Shown here in pieces: positions 7,835 through 15,296 of a stretch of DNA of 15,659 bases (its first letter is position 1; every line of letters begins with the position of its first letter). This DNA comes from JAQUKH01 sp043809805. GTDB lineage: Bacteria; JACRDZ01; JAQUKH01. Where the stretch lies: the NCBI GenBank assembly GCA_043809805.1, contig JBDROR010000013.1:1-15659 (forward strand). Direction: 5' to 3'. The notes beneath the pieces were generated by a model. It was given only the letters and a program-made list of their open reading frames with translations. It was not told where the DNA came from and ran no database searches. Both the position numbers and the translations under genes were made by a program.

Positions 7835-8560
7835 ATGAAACAAAAAATTATTTTTCTGTCAGTTTTGTTTATTATTGGATTAAATGTGGGAATTTTAGGG
7901 AATGAAAAAGATAAATTCCTTCAGGAAAGAAAAATAATGATTGAAACCCAGATAAAGGCCAGAGGGATAAAAGATGAACGTGTGCTTCAGGCAATGTTAA
8001 AGGTCCAAAGGCATCTATTTGTTCCGCAAACATATCAACATTTGGCTTATACAGACGGCCCTTTGCCGATTGGCGATGGCCAGACGATTTCTCAGCCCTA
8101 TATTGTCGCATTGATGACGGAACTTCTGGAATTAAAAGGGAATGAAAATGTGTTAGAGATAGGGACAGGTTCGGGTTATCAGGCGGCAGTACTGGGGGAG
8201 TTAGCAAAAGGAGTTTACACGATTGAAATATTATCATCGCTTGCGCAGGGAGCTGAAAAACTTATTAAAGAATTGGGGTATAAAAATATTTATGTGAAAT
8301 GCGGGGATGGTTATTTAGGCTGGCCGGAACACGCGCCGTTTGATGCGATTGTTGTTACCTGCGCGCCGGAAGAGATTCCGGGCGCATTAATTGAACAATT
8401 GGCTGAAGGAGGCAGATTGGTTATCCCTGTCGGTGATTATTTTCAGGAGCTGAAATTGGTTAAAAAAATAGATGGGAAGCCGGTAGTTAAAAATATTATT
8501 GCGGTAAGATTTGTGCCAATGATTCACAAAAAAAATATGCTTGACACAAACAAAAGATAA
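7835..8560 (+). CDS. pcm: Protein-L-isoaspartate O-methyltransferase with predicted signal peptide
   Basis: This 241-residue enzyme transfers methyl from S-adenosylmethionine to isoaspartyl residues, starting repair of aged proteins. Visible family motifs are RHLFVP (59-64), DGQTISQP (81-88), the SAM-binding loop VLEIGTGSGYQ (106-116) with acidic E131, and VIPVGD later. Residues 1-22 (lysines, then FLSVLFIIGLNVGILG) look like an export signal placed before the normal start of the domain. I infer a periplasmic form, as known for some Gram-negative homologues. The nearest purine-rich site (AAGAGG, 7809-7814) lies 20 bases before the ATG, so translation initiation may be weak. A strong promoter for the next operon overlaps its 3' end. 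Confidence 0.93.
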   Translation: MKQKIIFLSVLFIIGLNVGILGNEKDKFLQERKIMIETQIKARGIKDERVLQAMLKVQRHLFVPQTYQHLAYTDGPLPIGDGQTISQPYIVALMTELLELKGNENVLEIGTGSGYQAAVLGELAKGVYTIEILSSLAQGAEKLIKELGYKNIYVKCGDGYLGWPEHAPFDAIVVTCAPEEIPGALIEQLAEGGRLVIPVGDYFQELKLVKKIDGKPVVKNIIAVRFVPMIHKKNMLDTNKR

Positions 8561-8570
8561 ATGGTAGAAT
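8541..8570 (+). promoter_or_regulatory. Sigma-70 type promoter driving the riboswitch and formate dehydrogenase operon
   Basis: TTGACA at 8541-8546 is a perfect -35 box. TAGAAT at 8565-8570 is a near-consensus -10 box, and the spacer is 18 bases. Transcription would begin near 8576-8578, just before the riboswitch P1 strand at 8589. The -35 box and most of the spacer lie inside the last codons of pcm. Confidence 0.8.
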
Positions 8571-8588
8571 TACAATTCAAAATTAAAG

Positions 8589-8698
8589 TTTTATACAACT
8601 GACGGCATGATGTGTATCATTATGATACACATCTGAGGATGGATAATACCATCGGGGAGTATAAAATAGAGAAAAGATTTTAGTCGACCGTCTGGGCA
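8589..8698 (+). promoter_or_regulatory. ZTP/ZMP (pfl) riboswitch aptamer
   Basis: The known architecture can be traced base by base. P1 pairs TTTTATAC (8589-8596) with GTATAAAA (8659-8666), a perfect 8 bp. The conserved CTGACGGC (8599-8606) follows, then a variable hairpin with an 11-bp stem (8609-8619/8623-8633). A short hairpin GATGG/CCATC (8638-8642/8649-8653) leads directly into GGGGAG (8654-8659), a hallmark of the class. The 3' conserved strand CCGTCTGGGCA lies at 8688-8698. Its CCGTC (8688-8692) pairs with GACGG (8601-8605) as the pseudoknot. Riboswitches of this class bind the purine intermediate ZMP or ZTP, which accumulate when 10-formyl-tetrahydrofolate is low, and usually turn expression on. 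Here the controlled operon is formate dehydrogenase. Confidence 0.92.
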
Positions 8699-8736
8699 TT
8701 CTAATATAATATTGGATACTCAGGCGGTTTTTTTTT
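8688..8736 (+). terminator. Riboswitch-controlled intrinsic terminator
   Basis: CCGTCTGGG (8688-8696) pairs over 9 bp, with two G-U pairs, to CTCAGGCGG (8719-8727), followed directly by nine T residues (8728-8736). The 5' arm is the same strand that forms the aptamer pseudoknot. Ligand-bound aptamer and terminator are therefore mutually exclusive, which predicts an ON switch. Confidence 0.93.
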
Positions 8737-8751
8737 GATGGAGGATTTAAG

Positions 8752-11442
8752 ATGCGAAAAATATCTCTTGTTATTGATGGAAAGGTTTATACAGGGAATG
8801 AAGGCCAGAGTGTTTTGGATGTAGCGATAGAAAATGGGGTTTTTATTCCGCATTTATGCCACGATCCGCGCCTCGAAGCTTATGGCGGATGCCGCATGTG
8901 TATAGTCGAGATTGAAGGAATGCGCGGCATGGTAACCTCTTGTACGGTGAAAATTAAAGAAGGAATGAAAGTTGCCACAAACAACGAACTTTTACATCAC
9001 CATCGGGTAATGATTCTTAAGTTTATACTGGCTAATCATCCTAACGAATGTATGACCTGCAATGAATCAGGAGATTGCAAATTACAGGATTTGGCTTATT
9101 ATTATAATATTGATAATATAGAACCGTTGTGTAAAGAACAAAAAACGTTTACTTTAACAAATGATAACCCTTTAATAGAATTAGATCGGAACAAATGTAT
9201 AAACTGCGGCAAATGTGTCAGAATTTGTCATGAAGTTGTTCAACGCGATGTTTGGGCTTTTGCGAAACGAAGCATTAATACCGTGATAACAACTCCCATA
9301 TACCGTTCTATGGAAGAATCGGACTGCGAGTTTTGCGGCCAGTGTGTTTCGGCTTGTCCCACCGGAGCTTTAACTGAAAAACCAAGTAAGGGAAAAGGCC
9401 GGGCCGGTGAAATTAGGAAACAGCGGACGACTTGCACTTATTGCGGGACTGGATGTAATTTTTATCTTAATGTAAAAGACAGTAAAGTGGTTAAGGTCAC
9501 TTCATGTTTTGAAGGGCCGGTTAATCACGGCAATCTTTGTGTCAAGGGCCGGTTTGGTTATGAGTTTGTCCATAGCCCGGATAGAATTTTAAAACCGATG
9601 GTACGTAAAAACGGGAAATTGGTTGAAACGACTTATGAAGAAGCGATTGGCCATGTGGCTAAGAAATTTTTGGAAATAAAGAAGAAATACGGAGCTGATA
9701 GTTTAGGCGCGTTTTCTTCTTCCCGCTGCACTAATGAAGAGAATTATTTAGTTACCAAGTTAGCCAGAGCGGTTTTTGGAACTAATAATGTTGATAATTG
9801 CGCGCGTATTTGTCATTCCCCTTCAATTACCGGTTTAAGCGCTTGTTTTGGTTCCGGCGCCGCGACTAATTCTTTTGATCAAATTGAAGACGCAAATGTC
9901 CTTTTTGTTATTGGTTCGAATACAACTGAGGCCCATCCGATTGTAGGGCTTAATGTCAAAAAGGCATTGCGAAAAGGGGCGAAATTAATTGTTGGAGATC
10001 CGCGCAAAATCGAATTGGTTAAACGTTCGAATATCTGGCTTGATTTACGGCCGGGAACAAATATCGCTCTTCTCAATGGAATGTTGAATGTCATTATCAG
10101 TGAGGGGCTGGCTAATAAGAAATTTATTAAAGAACGCACAGAAGGTTACGAGGCTTTAAAAAAATTAGTTAAAAAATATACCCCTGCCTATGTCCAAAAA
10201 ATTACAGGTGTTGATAAGGGAAAAATTATTGAAGCCGCGCGATTATACGCGAAGGCGGAAAAGGCGATGATTCTTTACAGTCTTGGCATGACTGAACATA
10301 ATACGGGAACGCAGAATGTTATGTCTTTAGGAAATTTGGCGCTTATTTGCGGACATGTCGGACGGCGTTCGACTGGAGTCAATCCACTGCGAGGCCAGAA
10401 CAATGTTCAAGGCGCTTGTGATATGGGCGCGCTTCCGAATGTCTATGTGGGTTACCAGTCAGTCGAAGACCCTGTTGTGCGCGCTAAATTTGAAAAGGTT
10501 TGGGAAGTAAAACTACCTGAGAAAAAAGGTATGCAGTCAACAAAGATGATTGAAGCGGCTCATGAAGGTAAACTTAAAGGGCTGTTTATTCTTGGAGAGG
10601 ATCCATGTCATACCGATCCGAATATAAGTCTTGTTAAGAAGTCGCTTGAAAAGCTTGAGTTTCTGGTTGTTCAGGATATTTTTCCAACTAAGACTACTGA
10701 AATCGCCGATGTTGTTTTGCCTGCCGCAAGTTTCGCGGAATGTAATGGAACGTTTACAAACGGAGAGAGAAGGATTCAGCTTGTTCATAAGGCTATTCCA
10801 CCGCTCTGCGGCCGGGAAAATTGGCAGACAATAGTGGATATTTGTGCCGCGATGGGGTATCCGATGCATTACAACAGCCCTTCGGAAATTATGGAAGAGA
10901 TTGCGTTTTTGACGCCAATGTTTGCAGGAGTAACTTATCATAGGTTAGCTGATAAAGGATTGCAATGGCCGGTTCTGGATAGAAAACATGGCGGGACATG
11001 CACAATGTATGAAAAGAGCTTTAACCGTCCTTCAAAGTTGGCTAAATTTAACGCGATTGAACATAAATATCCAATTGAGATGCCGGATAAAGAATATCCA
11101 TTTGTTTTAATTACAGGCCGCCGCCGGGAGCATTATAATAACGGTTCAATGACAAGACGAAGCAGCGGGATTATGACACTTTGGCCGAAAGAGACACTGG
11201 AAATTAATCCGTCTGATGCAAAAAAATTAGTAATTTCCGACGGTGAGGATATCAATTTAATTTCCCGCAGGGGAAAAATAAAAATTAAAGCAAGGGTTAC
11301 TGAAAAGGCGCGGCAGGGAAGATTTTTTGCTTCATTCCATTATATTGATACATTGACAAATACGGTGACTAATTCTGTTTTTGACCCGATTGCAGGGACG
11401 CCGGAGTATAAGGCGTGTGCGGTGAGGTTGGAGAAGATATAG
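8752..11442 (+). CDS. fdhA: NAD-linked formate dehydrogenase catalytic (alpha) subunit, cysteine type
   Basis: This 896-residue molybdopterin enzyme interconverts formate and CO2. From the N-terminus: a [2Fe-2S] ferredoxin domain (C36, C47, C50, C64); a NuoG-like His/Cys [4Fe-4S] site (H96, C100, C103, C109); two bacterial ferredoxin clusters (C149-C152-C155-C159 and C192-C195-C198-C202); the catalytic-domain cluster (C228, C231, C235, C263); then the bis-MGD domain. CARICHS places the active-site ligand at C354 (TGT at 9811-9813) followed by H355, where E. coli FdhF has selenocysteine. The enzyme is therefore Sec-independent. The C-terminal cofactor-binding region (NGSMTRRSSGI) is present and the length is normal for the Fe-S-extended form. 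GGAGG (8740-8744) lies 7 bases before the ATG. Its partners are the NuoE/NuoF-like genes downstream. Formate dehydrogenase is preferred over NuoG by motif and context. Confidence 0.95.
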   Translation: MRKISLVIDGKVYTGNEGQSVLDVAIENGVFIPHLCHDPRLEAYGGCRMCIVEIEGMRGMVTSCTVKIKEGMKVATNNELLHHHRVMILKFILANHPNECMTCNESGDCKLQDLAYYYNIDNIEPLCKEQKTFTLTNDNPLIELDRNKCINCGKCVRICHEVVQRDVWAFAKRSINTVITTPIYRSMEESDCEFCGQCVSACPTGALTEKPSKGKGRAGEIRKQRTTCTYCGTGCNFYLNVKDSKVVKVTSCFEGPVNHGNLCVKGRFGYEFVHSPDRILKPMVRKNGKLVETTYEEAIGHVAKKFLEIKKKYGADSLGAFSSSRCTNEENYLVTKLARAVFGTNNVDNCARICHSPSITGLSACFGSGAATNSFDQIEDANVLFVIGSNTTEAHPIVGLNVKKALRKGAKLIVGDPRKIELVKRSNIWLDLRPGTNIALLNGMLNVIISEGLANKKFIKERTEGYEALKKLVKKYTPAYVQKITGVDKGKIIEAARLYAKAEKAMILYSLGMTEHNTGTQNVMSLGNLALICGHVGRRSTGVNPLRGQNNVQGACDMGALPNVYVGYQSVEDPVVRAKFEKVWEVKLPEKKGMQSTKMIEAAHEGKLKGLFILGEDPCHTDPNISLVKKSLEKLEFLVVQDIFPTKTTEIADVVLPAASFAECNGTFTNGERRIQLVHKAIPPLCGRENWQTIVDICAAMGYPMHYNSPSEIMEEIAFLTPMFAGVTYHRLADKGLQWPVLDRKHGGTCTMYEKSFNRPSKLAKFNAIEHKYPIEMPDKEYPFVLITGRRREHYNNGSMTRRSSGIMTLWPKETLEINPSDAKKLVISDGEDINLISRRGKIKIKARVTEKARQGRFFASFHYIDTLTNTVTNSVFDPIAGTPEYKACAVRLEKI

Positions 11443-11507
11443 TGGAGAGGCCCGTTGTGCGGTCGAAATGAGAGTTAACAAGTTATGGAGATTTTTAGGT
11501 AAGAATT

Positions 11508-12089
11508 ATGGCTCGTTGGCGAAAACTGGATGACGATTTATTACAGGATGCGGCCCTTTTCCATGGCATATTGGCTCCGGGTCTTTATCTTGGATTTTTT
11601 ATGATCGAAAAGGCGCGTGAGCTGCTTGGTTCGCGGGACATGATTGACGCTGTAGTTGAAACCGTGAAATGCCTGCCTGATTCTGTGCAGTTAATGACGC
11701 CGTGTACCGTTGGCAATGGCTGGTTAAAGGTTTTTGATTATGGCAACTTTGCCCTGACTCTTTATGATAAAAAAACAAAAGAAGGTGTCAGGATTTGGGT
11801 TGATTTAAAAAAGGTTCCTTCTGAAACGGTTTTTTATAAATGGTTTACGCGTAAGGAGAAAGACAAAGAGGGTAATCTTGAGATCATCTTAGGAGAAATA
11901 AAGCGGTTGAATAGCTCCTTATTTTCTTTTAGCCGCGTAAAAGTTGAGTTGGAAAAGGAAAAACATTTGCCTTTGATAATATGTAAAAAATGCGGAGAAT
12001 TATTTCCCGACAAGAATAATGTTGATGGGTTATGTTTGAGTTGTCAGGGGAAGGGATACTGGATTCCCGCCTTCGCGGGAATGACGTAA
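11508..12089 (+). CDS. FmdE-family protein with C-terminal zinc ribbon, formate dehydrogenase operon
   Basis: The 193-residue product shows the FmdE fold signature: FHGILAPGLYLGF (18-30), CLPDSVQ (55-61), TPCTVGNG (64-71), DYGN (77-80). A zinc ribbon follows (C159-x2-C162, C176-x2-C179). FmdE is named from formylmethanofuran dehydrogenase operons, and relatives sit beside bacterial molybdenum enzymes. A cofactor-handling or metal-binding role is inferred. Typical members have HGHxCPG; here the first Cys is Ala23, so metal binding may differ. The last residues (YWIPAFAGMT) are encoded by a dispersed repeat and are probably not ancestral. The start follows AGGT at 11497-11500. The gap to fdhA is 65 bases and contains CGGTCGAAATGA (11461-11472 region), a fragment shared with the repeat at 13035-13046. 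Confidence 0.8.
   Translation: MARWRKLDDDLLQDAALFHGILAPGLYLGFFMIEKARELLGSRDMIDAVVETVKCLPDSVQLMTPCTVGNGWLKVFDYGNFALTLYDKKTKEGVRIWVDLKKVPSETVFYKWFTRKEKDKEGNLEIILGEIKRLNSSLFSFSRVKVELEKEKHLPLIICKKCGELFPDKNNVDGLCLSCQGKGYWIPAFAGMT
12064..12086. repeat. Dispersed palindromic repeat forming the 3' end of the FmdE-like gene
   Basis: The element TTCCCGCCTTCGCGGGAA plus TGACG (12064-12086) contains a CCCGC/GCGGG hairpin. It recurs as an exact 23-base reverse complement at 12391-12413 inside fdhD. It supplies the stop codon and last residues (IPAFAGMT) of the preceding gene, a pattern typical of this repeat family. Confidence 0.9.
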
Positions 12090-12104
12090 GGGATTTGCGG
12101 ATGA

Positions 12105-12170
12105 ACCCAGCCCTTCCTAAAAATAAAAGTAAGGACTAGGGTGAATAGGTTATAGGAGGAAGGGCTGGGT
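12105..12170. repeat. 14-bp inverted repeat enclosing the fdhD ribosome site and start codon
   Basis: ACCCAGCCCTTCCT (12105-12118) is perfectly complementary to AGGAAGGGCTGGGT (12157-12170), with a 38-base AT-rich loop. The 3' arm covers part of the AGGAGG Shine-Dalgarno (12154-12159) and the first two bases of the GTG start (12169-12171). The RNA hairpin would hide the fdhD initiation site unless it is opened. It may be a regulatory device or simply a dispersed repeat. Confidence 0.85.
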
Positions 12171-12894
12171 GAAAAGGGATAGAGTAGTTCGGGAAGAACC
12201 GCTCAATATTTTGGTAAACGGTAAACCCTACGCTGTATTAATGCGGACCCCGGGTGATGAGGAAAATCTGGTTCTTGGGTTTCTTTACAGCGAGGGGGTT
12301 GTTAATCATCTGGAAGAAATAGATTTTGTCCGTTATTGTTCAAAGGGAAAAGGGAAAAATACTGTTGTTGTTGAGTTAAAGGGGAGGAACCGTCATTCCC
12401 GCGAAGGCGGGAAGCCATGCGTCGTTCCCGTCCCCGATTTCTCGAGGATAAACTCCGGCGGAGCCCAGAGTGTGCCTTTATCGGGGACAGGAGCATTTTT
12501 TCTTAAAAATTTAATTAATCTTGATAAAAAAATAGCTAAAAAACAGAAGGTGTTTAAATTAACCGGCGGGACACATGCCGCCGGACTTTTTGATAAAAAC
12601 GGCAGACTTATTTTATTGAAAGAGGATATTAGCAGGCATAATGCGTTGGATAAGGTCATTGGTTATGTTTTCAGCAAAAGAATTAATTGTCAGGATAAAG
12701 TTATTTTTTTAAGCGGCCGAACAAGTTATGAAATGATTTTAAAAGTGATCCGACTGGGTGCGCCGGTTGTTGCGTCCATTTCAGGGACAACAAGTTTGGC
12801 AATAGATTTAAGTAAGAAATTTAACTTAACATTAATTGGATTTTTGCGGGGGGAAACAATGACAGTTTACAGCCACCCGGGGAGGATAAAATAG
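12169..12894 (+). CDS. fdhD: Formate dehydrogenase accessory sulfurtransferase FdhD, catalytic loop apparently lost to repeat insertion
   Basis: FdhD passes sulfur from a cysteine desulfurase to the bis-MGD cofactor and is needed for active formate dehydrogenase. This 241-residue protein shows MRTPGDEENLVLGFLYSEG (25-43), TGGTHAAGLFD (132-142), DISRHNALDKVIG (153-165), LSGRTSYEMILK (181-192) and a TVYS tail, all family features. GTG at 12169 is chosen because AGGAGG (12154-12159) lies 9 bases before it. The CGxC loop that carries the sulfur in E. coli FdhD (C121, C124) is not visible. Its place, residues 75-107, is encoded by repeat DNA (12391-12488). The only cysteines are C57, C84 (inside the repeat) and C174. 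Either this FdhD is impaired or it belongs to a type that works without the motif. Confidence 0.88.
   Translation: MKRDRVVREEPLNILVNGKPYAVLMRTPGDEENLVLGFLYSEGVVNHLEEIDFVRYCSKGKGKNTVVVELKGRNRHSREGGKPCVVPVPDFSRINSGGAQSVPLSGTGAFFLKNLINLDKKIAKKQKVFKLTGGTHAAGLFDKNGRLILLKEDISRHNALDKVIGYVFSKRINCQDKVIFLSGRTSYEMILKVIRLGAPVVASISGTTSLAIDLSKKFNLTLIGFLRGETMTVYSHPGRIK
12391..12488. repeat. Composite palindromic repeat insertion inside fdhD
   Basis: The left part (12391-12413) is the exact reverse complement of 12064-12086. The right part is flanked by GTCCCCGAT (12430-12438) and ATCGGGGAC (12480-12488), with a further CTCCG/CGGAG hairpin inside (12453-12457/12459-12463). All 98 bases are GC-rich against AT-rich flanks. 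They are read in frame as residues 75-107 of FdhD. Confidence 0.75.
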
Positions 12895-12956
12895 TCGTTA
12901 GTCGTCAGTCGATAGTTGTCAGTAAAAAATAATGGATAAGCGGTAAGGCTTTTGGA

Positions 12957-13048
12957 TGTCATTCCGAGCGGGAGCGAGGAATCTATTGTAGGGGCGACCG
13001 GCCGGTCGCCCGTACGGAGAAAGATTTCTCCCTTCGGTCGAAATGACA
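12957..13048. repeat. 92-bp MITE-like dispersed element with imperfect terminal inverted repeats
   Basis: The ends are TGTCATTCCGAGCG (from 12957) and CGGTCGAAATGACA (to 13048), which are imperfect inverted repeats. In the middle lies a perfect 20-bp palindrome (12992-13011, GGGCGACCGG and its complement) preceded by TGTAG. The intergenic gap 12895-13091 holds this element plus a short reiterated tract (AGTCGTTAGTCGTCAGTCG, 12892-12910 region) and no other gene. The element shows no transposase and resembles nested palindromic repeats. Confidence 0.85.
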
Positions 13049-13091
13049 ACCGCAAATGACGGACGACAAACAGCTAGAAATTAGGAGAATT

Positions 13092-13571
13092 ATGAAGCAA
13101 AAAAAGATTGTCCATAAAACAAAAGAATTGGTAGGAAAATTTCCCCATCAGGGGAAACAATACGTCATTCCTCTTTTGCAAAAAGTTCAAGAGGCGGATG
13201 GTTATATCAGTGAAGAGATGATGGATATGGTGGCGGAAAAATTGGATGTTCCGGTGAGCCAGATTTACGCGGTCTCCACTTTTTATTCTTATTTTCGTTT
13301 ACAGCCGGTTGGGAAACATCTTTTGCGTCCTTGCCAGGGGACGGCCTGTCATGTTAAAGGCGCCAAGCGTATCATTAATAAGATGAAAGAAAAATTGGAA
13401 TTGACTGATATGGATACAACTGTTGATAATAAATTTACACTATCGCCGGTGTCTTGTCTGGGGACTTGCGGATTGGCGCCTGTAATGATGGTTGGTGATA
13501 ATATTCATGGAAATTTGGATGAAGAAAAGGTTGGAGAAGTGGTGGACAGATTAAAAAGGCAGGAGGAATAA
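13092..13571 (+). CDS. nuoE: NuoE-like [2Fe-2S] subunit of the formate dehydrogenase
   Basis: The thioredoxin-like 24-kDa subunit carries one [2Fe-2S] cluster and relays electrons to the NuoF-type subunit. From ATG 13092 it has 159 residues, normal for the family. The cluster ligands are C81-x4-C86 (CQGTAC) and C122-x3-C126 (CLGTC). The TFYSYF segment (63-68) is also typical. I prefer 13092 (AGGAG at 13083-13087) to the in-frame ATG at 13056. The latter begins only 8 bases after a dispersed repeat, and its extra residues (MTDDKQLEIRRI) have no family counterpart. The gene directly abuts the next one. The context makes it part of the formate dehydrogenase, not complex I. Confidence 0.93.
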   Translation: MKQKKIVHKTKELVGKFPHQGKQYVIPLLQKVQEADGYISEEMMDMVAEKLDVPVSQIYAVSTFYSYFRLQPVGKHLLRPCQGTACHVKGAKRIINKMKEKLELTDMDTTVDNKFTLSPVSCLGTCGLAPVMMVGDNIHGNLDEEKVGEVVDRLKRQEE

Positions 13572-15296
13572 ATGATAAAAAAAGGAACCAAAGTATATAT
13601 CGGTATGGCGACTTGCGGTTTGGCCGCGGGGGCGCAGGACGTTTATGATACTTTTATTTCTCAGTTGGGAGATAAAAAGAAAAGTGTTGAAATAATTTCC
13701 ACAGGTTGTATTGGTATATGTTCTTGTGAGGTGTTGGTGGATGTGGAAGTGCCGGGCAAAAACCGTGTCACTTATGAAAAAGTCAGGCCTGAGATGGTTC
13801 AGAAGATTATTTTTGAACATCTCGAAAAAGGCAATCCGGTTAAGGAATGGGTTTTTGGGCTGTCAGATTCACCAATGTTTAAACGTCAGGTTCGGATTGT
13901 TTTGAAGCATTGCGGTTTTATTGATCCTGACAATATCGATGATTATATAAAAGTTGGCGGATATAAAGCCCTTAAAAAAGCTTTAAAGATGGGACAAACG
14001 GCGGTAATTGAAGAAGTCAAAAAATCCAAACTGCGAGGAAGAGGCGGCGCGGGTTTCCCTACAGGGAAAAAGTTGGATTTGGCATTTCGACAAAAGTCCG
14101 ATCAGAAATATTTTATCTGTAACGCGGATGAAGGTGATCCAGGCGCGTTTATGGATCGAAGCACGCTCGAAAGCGATCCGCATACCGTAATTGAAGGGAT
14201 GATTATCGGCGGGTACGCGATTGGCGCAAGCAAAGGTTATATCTATTGCAGGGGCGAATATCCTCGAGCTGTAAAGAGACTAAATTTAGCTATAGAACAG
14301 GCTAAGAAAAAAAAATTTCTTGGAAAGAAAATTTTTGGCAGTGATTTTAATTTTGACATTGTTGTAAAAGAAGGAGCGGGCGCGTTTGTTTGCGGGGAAG
14401 AGACAGCGCTTATTGCGTCTATTGAGGGTGAAAGAGGGATGCCGCGACCGCGTCCGCCTTATCCGGCTCAGTCAGGTTTATGGGGTAGGCCGACGAATAT
14501 CAATAATGTTGAAACGCTGGCGAATATTCCATACATAATTAATGAAGGCGGGAAAAAATTCGCGTCTTTGGGAACAGAAAAAAGTAAAGGGACAAAAGTA
14601 TTCGCGGTTACGGGAAAAATTAAGAACACGGGCCTCGTCGAAGTTCCAATGGGAATTACAATTAACGATATGGTTTATAAGGTCGTTGGAGGAATGGCGA
14701 CAAGGAAGAAATTTAAGGCAATACAGATTGGCGGGCCGTCAGGCGGATGTGTTCCCGCGTCATTGGGTGATACGAAGATAGATTATGAATCATTGGCTGG
14801 TGTGGGCGCTATTATGGGTTCGGGCGGCGCGGTGATTCTTGATGAAGGAAGCTGTATGGTTGACCTTGCGCGTTTCTTTCTCGAATTCTGCAAAAATGAA
14901 TCCTGTGGAAAATGTACGCCATGCCGTTTGGGTATTAGCCAGATGCTTCATATCCTAGACCGCATTTGTGAGGGAAAAGGAACACCGGATGACAAAGTTA
15001 ATCTGGTTCATATTGCCGAGACTGTTAAAAGCACTTCTCTATGCGGGCTTGGGCAGACAGTGTCCAATCCGGTTATAACGACTCTGCGATATTTTGACAA
15101 GGAATATGATGAACATATTGTTGAGAAAAAATGCAAAGCAGGTATTTGCGCGGAGCTTTTAAGGTTTGAAGTCGACGAAACCCGATGTAAAAAATGCGGG
15201 CTTTGTATTACAGCCTGTTCGGTTCAGGCAATACAGGGCGGAGCAAAAACCCTCGCGAAAATAGATAAAAATAAATGCACTTGTAACTGGAGCTAG
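13572..15296 (+). CDS. nuoF: NuoF-like FMN/NAD-binding subunit of the formate dehydrogenase, C-terminus disrupted
   Basis: The 574-residue product has an N-terminal thioredoxin-like [2Fe-2S] domain (C15, C46, C50). The NAD/FMN module follows: GRGGAGFPTG at 156-165, CNADEGDPGAFMDR at 183-196, GAGAFVCGEETAL at 268-280. The N3-type [4Fe-4S] site is C445, C448, C451, C491. The C-terminal ferredoxin domain has its first cluster motif intact (C539-x2-C542-x2-C545-x3-C549), but the second stops after KIDKNKC (C569) with four foreign residues, TCNW, then S and TAG. Family members usually continue CxxCxxxC. The lost segment coincides with the abrupt start of a dehydrogenase gene. AGGAGG (13561-13566) precedes the ATG by 5 bases. 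This subunit would exchange electrons with NAD(P), and the added ferredoxin domain fits HydB-like or HylB-like flavoproteins. Confidence 0.93.
   Translation: MIKKGTKVYIGMATCGLAAGAQDVYDTFISQLGDKKKSVEIISTGCIGICSCEVLVDVEVPGKNRVTYEKVRPEMVQKIIFEHLEKGNPVKEWVFGLSDSPMFKRQVRIVLKHCGFIDPDNIDDYIKVGGYKALKKALKMGQTAVIEEVKKSKLRGRGGAGFPTGKKLDLAFRQKSDQKYFICNADEGDPGAFMDRSTLESDPHTVIEGMIIGGYAIGASKGYIYCRGEYPRAVKRLNLAIEQAKKKKFLGKKIFGSDFNFDIVVKEGAGAFVCGEETALIASIEGERGMPRPRPPYPAQSGLWGRPTNINNVETLANIPYIINEGGKKFASLGTEKSKGTKVFAVTGKIKNTGLVEVPMGITINDMVYKVVGGMATRKKFKAIQIGGPSGGCVPASLGDTKIDYESLAGVGAIMGSGGAVILDEGSCMVDLARFFLEFCKNESCGKCTPCRLGISQMLHILDRICEGKGTPDDKVNLVHIAETVKSTSLCGLGQTVSNPVITTLRYFDKEYDEHIVEKKCKAGICAELLRFEVDETRCKKCGLCITACSVQAIQGGAKTLAKIDKNKCTCNWS

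Noticed and set aside
9811..9813. Possible selenocysteine at the FdhA active site
   Set aside because: The codon is TGT, an ordinary cysteine, and the frame has no internal TGA.
12867..13055. Minus-strand open frame of 62 codons between fdhD and nuoE
   Set aside because: It is the translation of dispersed repeats (for example SFRPKGEIFL and DNYRLTTNDYF), a known source of false genes.
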